From assembly GCA_022823165.1 (NCBI GenBank), contig JAJDXR010000007.1, positions 50,597 through 114,596 of the forward strand: a DNA stretch of 64,000 bases, read 5' to 3'. Source of the stretch: Anaerolineae bacterium. GTDB lineage: Bacteria > Chloroflexota > Anaerolineae > Aggregatilineales > Phototrophicaceae. The position numbers and the translations under genes are program-made. This document shows positions 60,443 to 64,000 of this stretch, one piece after another (the stretch's first letter is position 1; every line of letters begins with the position of its first letter). Under the pieces are notes generated by a model that saw only the letters and a list, made by a program, of their open reading frames with translations, did no database searches and was not told where the DNA came from.

Positions 60443-60451
60443 GACGCGCGC

Positions 60452-61180
60452 ATGAGCCACTCGCATCTGGCGTCGCTGCGCGGAGAGCCGAGTTACGTCT
60501 GGCGAGCGGGGCAGGAACGCCGCCTTGGCATGATGGCGCGCTGGGCGCACCTGCCCGATGCGCGTGTTCTCGTGGCCGGCTGCGGCGTGGGCATGTACGC
60601 GCGGCAGATACGCGAGCGCTTTACGCCTCAGGTAGAAGCCTTCGACATTGAATACGAGCGCGTCCGCCTGGCGCGCAATGGCATCCCCAACGCCCTGGCG
60701 GCCGCGGGCGAAGCCTTGCCTTACGCCGCGAATTGTTTTGATGTGGTCTTGTCGCACGAGGTGATCGAACACGTCGCCGACGATCGCCGTTCACTGCGCG
60801 AACTGCTGCGCGTTACGAAAGCGGGCGGGCGGATTCTGCTTTTCTGCCCCAACCGCTGGTATCCCTTTGAAACGCACGGCCACTATTGGCGTGGCGACTA
60901 TCACTTTGGCAATACGCCGCTCATCAACTATTTGCCCGCGCCCTGGCGGGGCAAGCTGGCGCCGCACGTTCGCGCTTACACGTTTGCTGAAATCAAGCGG
61001 CTGCTGTCGGGCGAAGCGGCCGAGATCGCGCATCATTCGCGCATTTACGGCGGCTACGACAATATCATCGCCCGGCTGGGCGCGCCGGCCCTGGCGATGC
61101 GCAATCTGCTCTATCGATTTGAAGGAACGCCCCTGGATACCTGGGCGCTGTCCCATTTTGTTGTGATCGAGAAGCGTTGA
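60452..61180 (+). CDS. Class I SAM-dependent methyltransferase
   Basis: A 242-residue methyltransferase with VLVAGCGVGMYARQI (motif I), VEAFDIEYER (motif II acid), FDVVLSHEVIEHV (motif IV) and GGRILLFCPNRWYPF. It resembles ubiE/Methyltransf_11-type enzymes on small molecules or lipids. The post-motif FETHGHYWRGDYHFG region is distinctive but not assigned. It lies 9 nt after the cytochrome gene with no clear Shine-Dalgarno. Confidence 0.85.
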   Translation: MSHSHLASLRGEPSYVWRAGQERRLGMMARWAHLPDARVLVAGCGVGMYARQIRERFTPQVEAFDIEYERVRLARNGIPNALAAAGEALPYAANCFDVVLSHEVIEHVADDRRSLRELLRVTKAGGRILLFCPNRWYPFETHGHYWRGDYHFGNTPLINYLPAPWRGKLAPHVRAYTFAEIKRLLSGEAAEIAHHSRIYGGYDNIIARLGAPALAMRNLLYRFEGTPLDTWALSHFVVIEKR

Positions 61181-61187
61181 CTCTAGA

Positions 61188-63626
61188 TCAGTCGCGGCGC
61201 AGGAAGGGTATCCGCCGCCGCAGCCAGCGTTTGAGGATGTTGCCGCGCGTACGGTACCAGGCTCTTTCGGCGCGTTCGGCGTATTGCTTATCGGCGCCGG
61301 AGTCGCCGCTGCTATAGCGCTCGCGAGTATAGAGGTCGCTGATGGTGCGAATTGGCTCGCGAGCCGCCGGTATGCGCCGTTGCAGTTCGCGGCGCTTTTC
61401 CAGTGTTGTTGAGCTGCTGCCGATATTGATGCCGATCAGCTGGATGTAGCGCTCCAGACGGGCGTAGGCGCGCGCAACCGGGCTGAGCCCGCCCATACCG
61501 CGCCATTCCCACCACCAGAAGAGCAGCAGGGCGATTATGGCGAGGATGATCAGGAAGAGCATCAGCGCCAGCGCCAGGACGATAAGCGGCTGCAAGAGGC
61601 TTAGCGGCGGCGGATTGTCCGGCGAAATCGGCGGCTGCACGGTTGGCAGTATGAAGGGCGTCGGGGAGGGGGAAGGCTCGGGACTTGCGGTCGGCGTGGC
61701 GCTTGGCTGTTCAAGGCTTTGCTGGCGCGCTTCTTGCGTGGACTCGGCGGTGGGGCTGGGCAAGAGCGTCGGCGATGGCGATGGCGTGGGGGTGGAAGTA
61801 GGGTCGGGCGCCAGCTGCTGCTGCTGTTCCTGAGCTTGGTCGTCGCCGTCGCGATGGATGGGCGCCTGGGCCGATGTCGGCTCGAACTCAATCCAGCCGT
61901 AACCCGGGAAGTAGACTTCAACCCAGGTATGCGCCTCGCGTTCCCGCACGATATAGCGGCCGCTCTCGGCATCATATTCGCCTTGAGAAAATCCAGCCGC
62001 CAGCCGCGCCGGGATGCCCAGATGCCGCAGCATCAGGATCATGGCGGTCGCGTAATAGGTGCAGTAGCCCTCGCGGGCCTCAAAGAGCACCCATTCGACG
62101 GTATCGACATTTGGCGGCGGCGCGCTGATGGATTCGTTGTAGGTGATATTCTCGCGCAGCCAGCGCTCAATAGCTTTGGCTCGGTCGTAGGGATTATGCG
62201 CATTGGCGTCGTTCACGATTTGCCGCGCCAGCGCAAATACGCGCGTATTGGGAATACCCACGTAGAGATTGACTCCGCTGACCCAGTCGGGGTAAGTCGT
62301 CGGCGCCCGCCGCAGCTCCGTGGCGGACGCAGTGCTCAACAGGCTGGTTACTGTGTAGGAATCGCCGCGCCGCAGCAGCTTGAGCGGGCGCACTACCGAG
62401 ACATTCATCGAGGTATTGGCGGGCCTGTCGGTATAAATCAGGTCGATTCGCCCACTCTGCTCGATGACCTGCGGCTGTGGCGCGGCGTAAAAAATGCGCG
62501 AGTTGGCTGCGCCGATGGTGAAATGCTGCGTAACCGGTACGCGGCGAATGCCGATGGCCTCTTCATTCATGAGCAGTTGGACCGGTGGACTGCGATCGGT
62601 GATGCGCAGGTCGGCTGAGGGCGACCATTGGCTGTCGGTATAACGCTCGAAGACGCGCGAACGCCAATAGTAGCGGTAGCCTTCCGGCGGCGCCTCTACG
62701 GTGAAAATGACATCATCCCCCAAGCTGATAGCGCCGCTCAGATTCAGCAGGTCGGCGCCGTAATAGTCGGTCGTGGCGGGCCCCTCGCCTTCTATCGGCG
62801 CGAACAGACGGTTCCATACCTCCGCCAACTGCTGTATCGGGTCCGAAGCCAGGAAGCGCTGGAAATTCTGCAGGCGTTCATCAATATCGCTGCTGGGCAC
62901 ACTCCAGGCGAAGGCCAGCGCCAGCAGCGACAGCGCGATGCCGATAGCGGCGAATTGGCGCTGCACGAATCCGGGCACGGTAACGCCCCGAACAGACCAT
63001 TCCCATTGGCGCGTATCCAGATGCGAACGGACAATGAGCGCCAGCGCCATCAGGATGAAGCCGAAGAGATAGCCATCCAGGGGCTCATCACCGCTGAAGA
63101 CAACGATATTTACCAGCAAGATCAAGCCGGGCGGCAAGATCACCCGCCAGACGCGGTCCAGCCGAAAAATATGCCAGTTGGCGCTGTAGGCCAGGAACCA
63201 GAACAGGATGCCGACCAACAGGGTCAATACCAAGGGATCGGTGTTGACGCCCCCGCTGACCAGGTCCAGCGTCCATTCGTAGCAGCGACTTAGAACGGCA
63301 ACCAGCGCCTCGCGAAAGGGCAGATTTTGATTCAGGGCGGCGGCGATGAGCACTGCGCCGACGCCGTATAGCAGGCTGACAATCAGCGCCGTGATTTCAC
63401 CGAAACGGCTGCGCGCCAGGATCAGCCCCAGGAAGACGCTGAGCAGCGTGACCGGCAGTATAATGTCCAGGTCGATGGCCCAGCCGGCGATGTCCGTCGC
63501 CAGCAGCGGCATCAGCAGCAATACGCTGACGACCATGAGCGTCGAAATCGTATTGAGCGAAATCGGGCTGCGCCAGCGGGATCGCTTCCGCCGGGCTGGC
63601 TTGACTGCGATGCTTTCTGCGGACAT
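61188..63626 (-). CDS. Transglutaminase-like membrane protein (DUF3488/DUF4129 type)
   Basis: An 812-residue protein. It has about six N-terminal helices (residues 25-250), an extracytoplasmic transglutaminase-like domain with Cys in EGYCTYYATAMILML, His in REREAHTWVEVYFPGYGWIE (Asp/Glu nearby) and the entry block IERWLRENITYN. A Ser/Thr/Pro/Gln-rich linker follows (about residues 575-660), then one more helix (LLQPLIVLALALMLFLIILA) and a basic cytoplasmic tail. Proteins of this plan often accompany MoxR and DUF58 genes; none is visible here. AGG lies 5 nt before the ATG. It converges with the methyltransferase gene. Confidence 0.88.
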   Translation of the reverse strand: MSAESIAVKPARRKRSRWRSPISLNTISTLMVVSVLLLMPLLATDIAGWAIDLDIILPVTLLSVFLGLILARSRFGEITALIVSLLYGVGAVLIAAALNQNLPFREALVAVLSRCYEWTLDLVSGGVNTDPLVLTLLVGILFWFLAYSANWHIFRLDRVWRVILPPGLILLVNIVVFSGDEPLDGYLFGFILMALALIVRSHLDTRQWEWSVRGVTVPGFVQRQFAAIGIALSLLALAFAWSVPSSDIDERLQNFQRFLASDPIQQLAEVWNRLFAPIEGEGPATTDYYGADLLNLSGAISLGDDVIFTVEAPPEGYRYYWRSRVFERYTDSQWSPSADLRITDRSPPVQLLMNEEAIGIRRVPVTQHFTIGAANSRIFYAAPQPQVIEQSGRIDLIYTDRPANTSMNVSVVRPLKLLRRGDSYTVTSLLSTASATELRRAPTTYPDWVSGVNLYVGIPNTRVFALARQIVNDANAHNPYDRAKAIERWLRENITYNESISAPPPNVDTVEWVLFEAREGYCTYYATAMILMLRHLGIPARLAAGFSQGEYDAESGRYIVREREAHTWVEVYFPGYGWIEFEPTSAQAPIHRDGDDQAQEQQQQLAPDPTSTPTPSPSPTLLPSPTAESTQEARQQSLEQPSATPTASPEPSPSPTPFILPTVQPPISPDNPPPLSLLQPLIVLALALMLFLIILAIIALLLFWWWEWRGMGGLSPVARAYARLERYIQLIGINIGSSSTTLEKRRELQRRIPAAREPIRTISDLYTRERYSSGDSGADKQYAERAERAWYRTRGNILKRWLRRRIPFLRRD

Positions 63627-63751
63627 CTGCGCCTGTCTCGTGCTGGGCTGTTCCGAGTAGCTTATGACAGTTTGATGTTGCTGACAAGCATGGCGCTTCT
63701 AGGTTAGATGCCCGACTAATTGTCCTTGGCCATATAACCCAGACTATGCGG

Positions 63752-63757
63752 TATAAT
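63752..63757 (+). promoter_or_regulatory. -10 box of rnpB
   Basis: A perfect TATAAT about 7 nt before the apparent 5' end of the RNase P RNA. TTGGCC at 63726-63731 is the only -35-like hexamer but its spacing (20 nt) is poor. Confidence 0.5.
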
Positions 63758-63763
63758 AGGGCA

Positions 63764-64000
63764 TCCGGGTTGACCAAGGGGATCGCGGCGGGTCAAGCGC
63801 CCGTCGAGGAAAGTCCGCACTCCACAGGGCGACGATGCCGGCTAACGGCCGGGCAGGGTAACCTGACGGCAAGTGCAACAGAGAGCAGATTGCGTCGCAA
63901 GGCGCGAGGGTGAAAGGGCGCGGTAAGAGCGCGCCGGCAGCGGCAGCAATGTCGCTGGCCAGGCAAACCCCATCGGGAGCAAGGTGAAACAGGCGCCGGG
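63764..64000 (+). ncRNA. rnpB: RNase P RNA, type A, 5' part (cut by window edge)
   Basis: The catalytic RNA of RNase P, which trims tRNA 5' leaders. Conserved stretches in order are GAGGAAAGTCCGCACTCCAC with AGGGC (CR I), AGTGCAACAGAGAGCAGA (CR II/III), AGGGTGAAAGGGCGCGGTAAG with AGCGC, and GGCAAACCCCATCGGGAGCA before the edge. The layout is the ancestral bacterial type A. The 3' part (CR V and P1 closing strand) is outside the window. The start is estimated from the TATAAT at 63752 and is good to a few bases. Confidence 0.95.

Overview
The window is about 60% GC and gene-dense. It looks like bacterial chromosome, most likely from the phylum Chloroflexota (Anaerolineae-like). This placement is an inference from the mix of genes and cannot be proved here. 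The supporting genes are Lgt and LspA for lipoproteins, a UgtP/MGDG-synthase-type glycosyltransferase, an actinobacterial-style CysA rhodanese, MtaB and many small two- to six-gene operons. No outer-membrane or LPS genes are seen. There is no CRISPR array, prophage, transposase or rRNA operon. RNA genes are a tRNA-Pro(CGG) and the 5' part of a bacterial type A RNase P RNA that runs off the right edge.

Layout. 0.15-5.2 kb: TyrA-like protein, HD hydrolase, M50 protease, a glycolipid glycosyltransferase and an exported propeller-like protein. 5.2-5.9 kb: an intact MITE-like insertion with terminal inverted repeats and a 7-bp target duplication, then a 52-residue basic protein with its own terminator. 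6-13 kb: MenC, histidine phosphatase, MFS exporter, tRNA-Pro, CDP-alcohol phosphatidyltransferase plus Lgt, metallo-hydrolase and zinc-ribbon membrane protein. 13-19 kb: a peptide/solute ABC importer without ATPase genes, whose binding protein is circularly permuted, and glycerol kinase. 19-29 kb: GH13 enzyme, a second decayed copy of the MITE-like element, alpha/beta hydrolase, Lon, an L,D-transpeptidase-like protein, S9 peptidase and a cation/Ca exchanger. 30-41 kb: metallo-hydrolase, RDD, TPR, EamA, two GNATs, LspA, phosphotransferase, MFS, RraA-like, SDR, DUF952 and a cystathionine-synthase-like enzyme. 40.8-42.5 kb: a sulfur-transfer pair (CysA-type rhodanese and SufE) behind a cysteine-rich leader peptide. 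42.5-51.2 kb: a long leftward run including mtaB-yqeY-pgpH-ybeY-dgkA. 51.2-53 kb: aspartokinase behind a threonine/methionine-rich leader peptide. 53-64 kb: hydrolase, NAGPA-type lipoprotein, aspartate-type aminotransferase, a second ABC importer with a c-type cytochrome lipoprotein, methyltransferase, transglutaminase-like membrane protein and rnpB.

The most notable content is regulatory. Two separate genes of amino-acid and sulfur metabolism are preceded by what look like complete ribosome-mediated transcription attenuators. One has 8 Thr and 3 internal Met codons followed by an exactly complementary 13-nt antiterminator and a 15-bp terminator in front of aspartokinase. The other has 3 Cys codons in a 20-residue ORF whose promoter places +1 on the ATG itself (a leaderless message), followed by a terminator in front of a thiosulfate sulfurtransferase. 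The third highlight is the permuted solute-binding protein, whose family N-terminal segment has moved to the C-terminus.

Starts were chosen by Shine-Dalgarno spacing and family alignment from memory. No database search was possible, so family names rest on motifs described in each entry.
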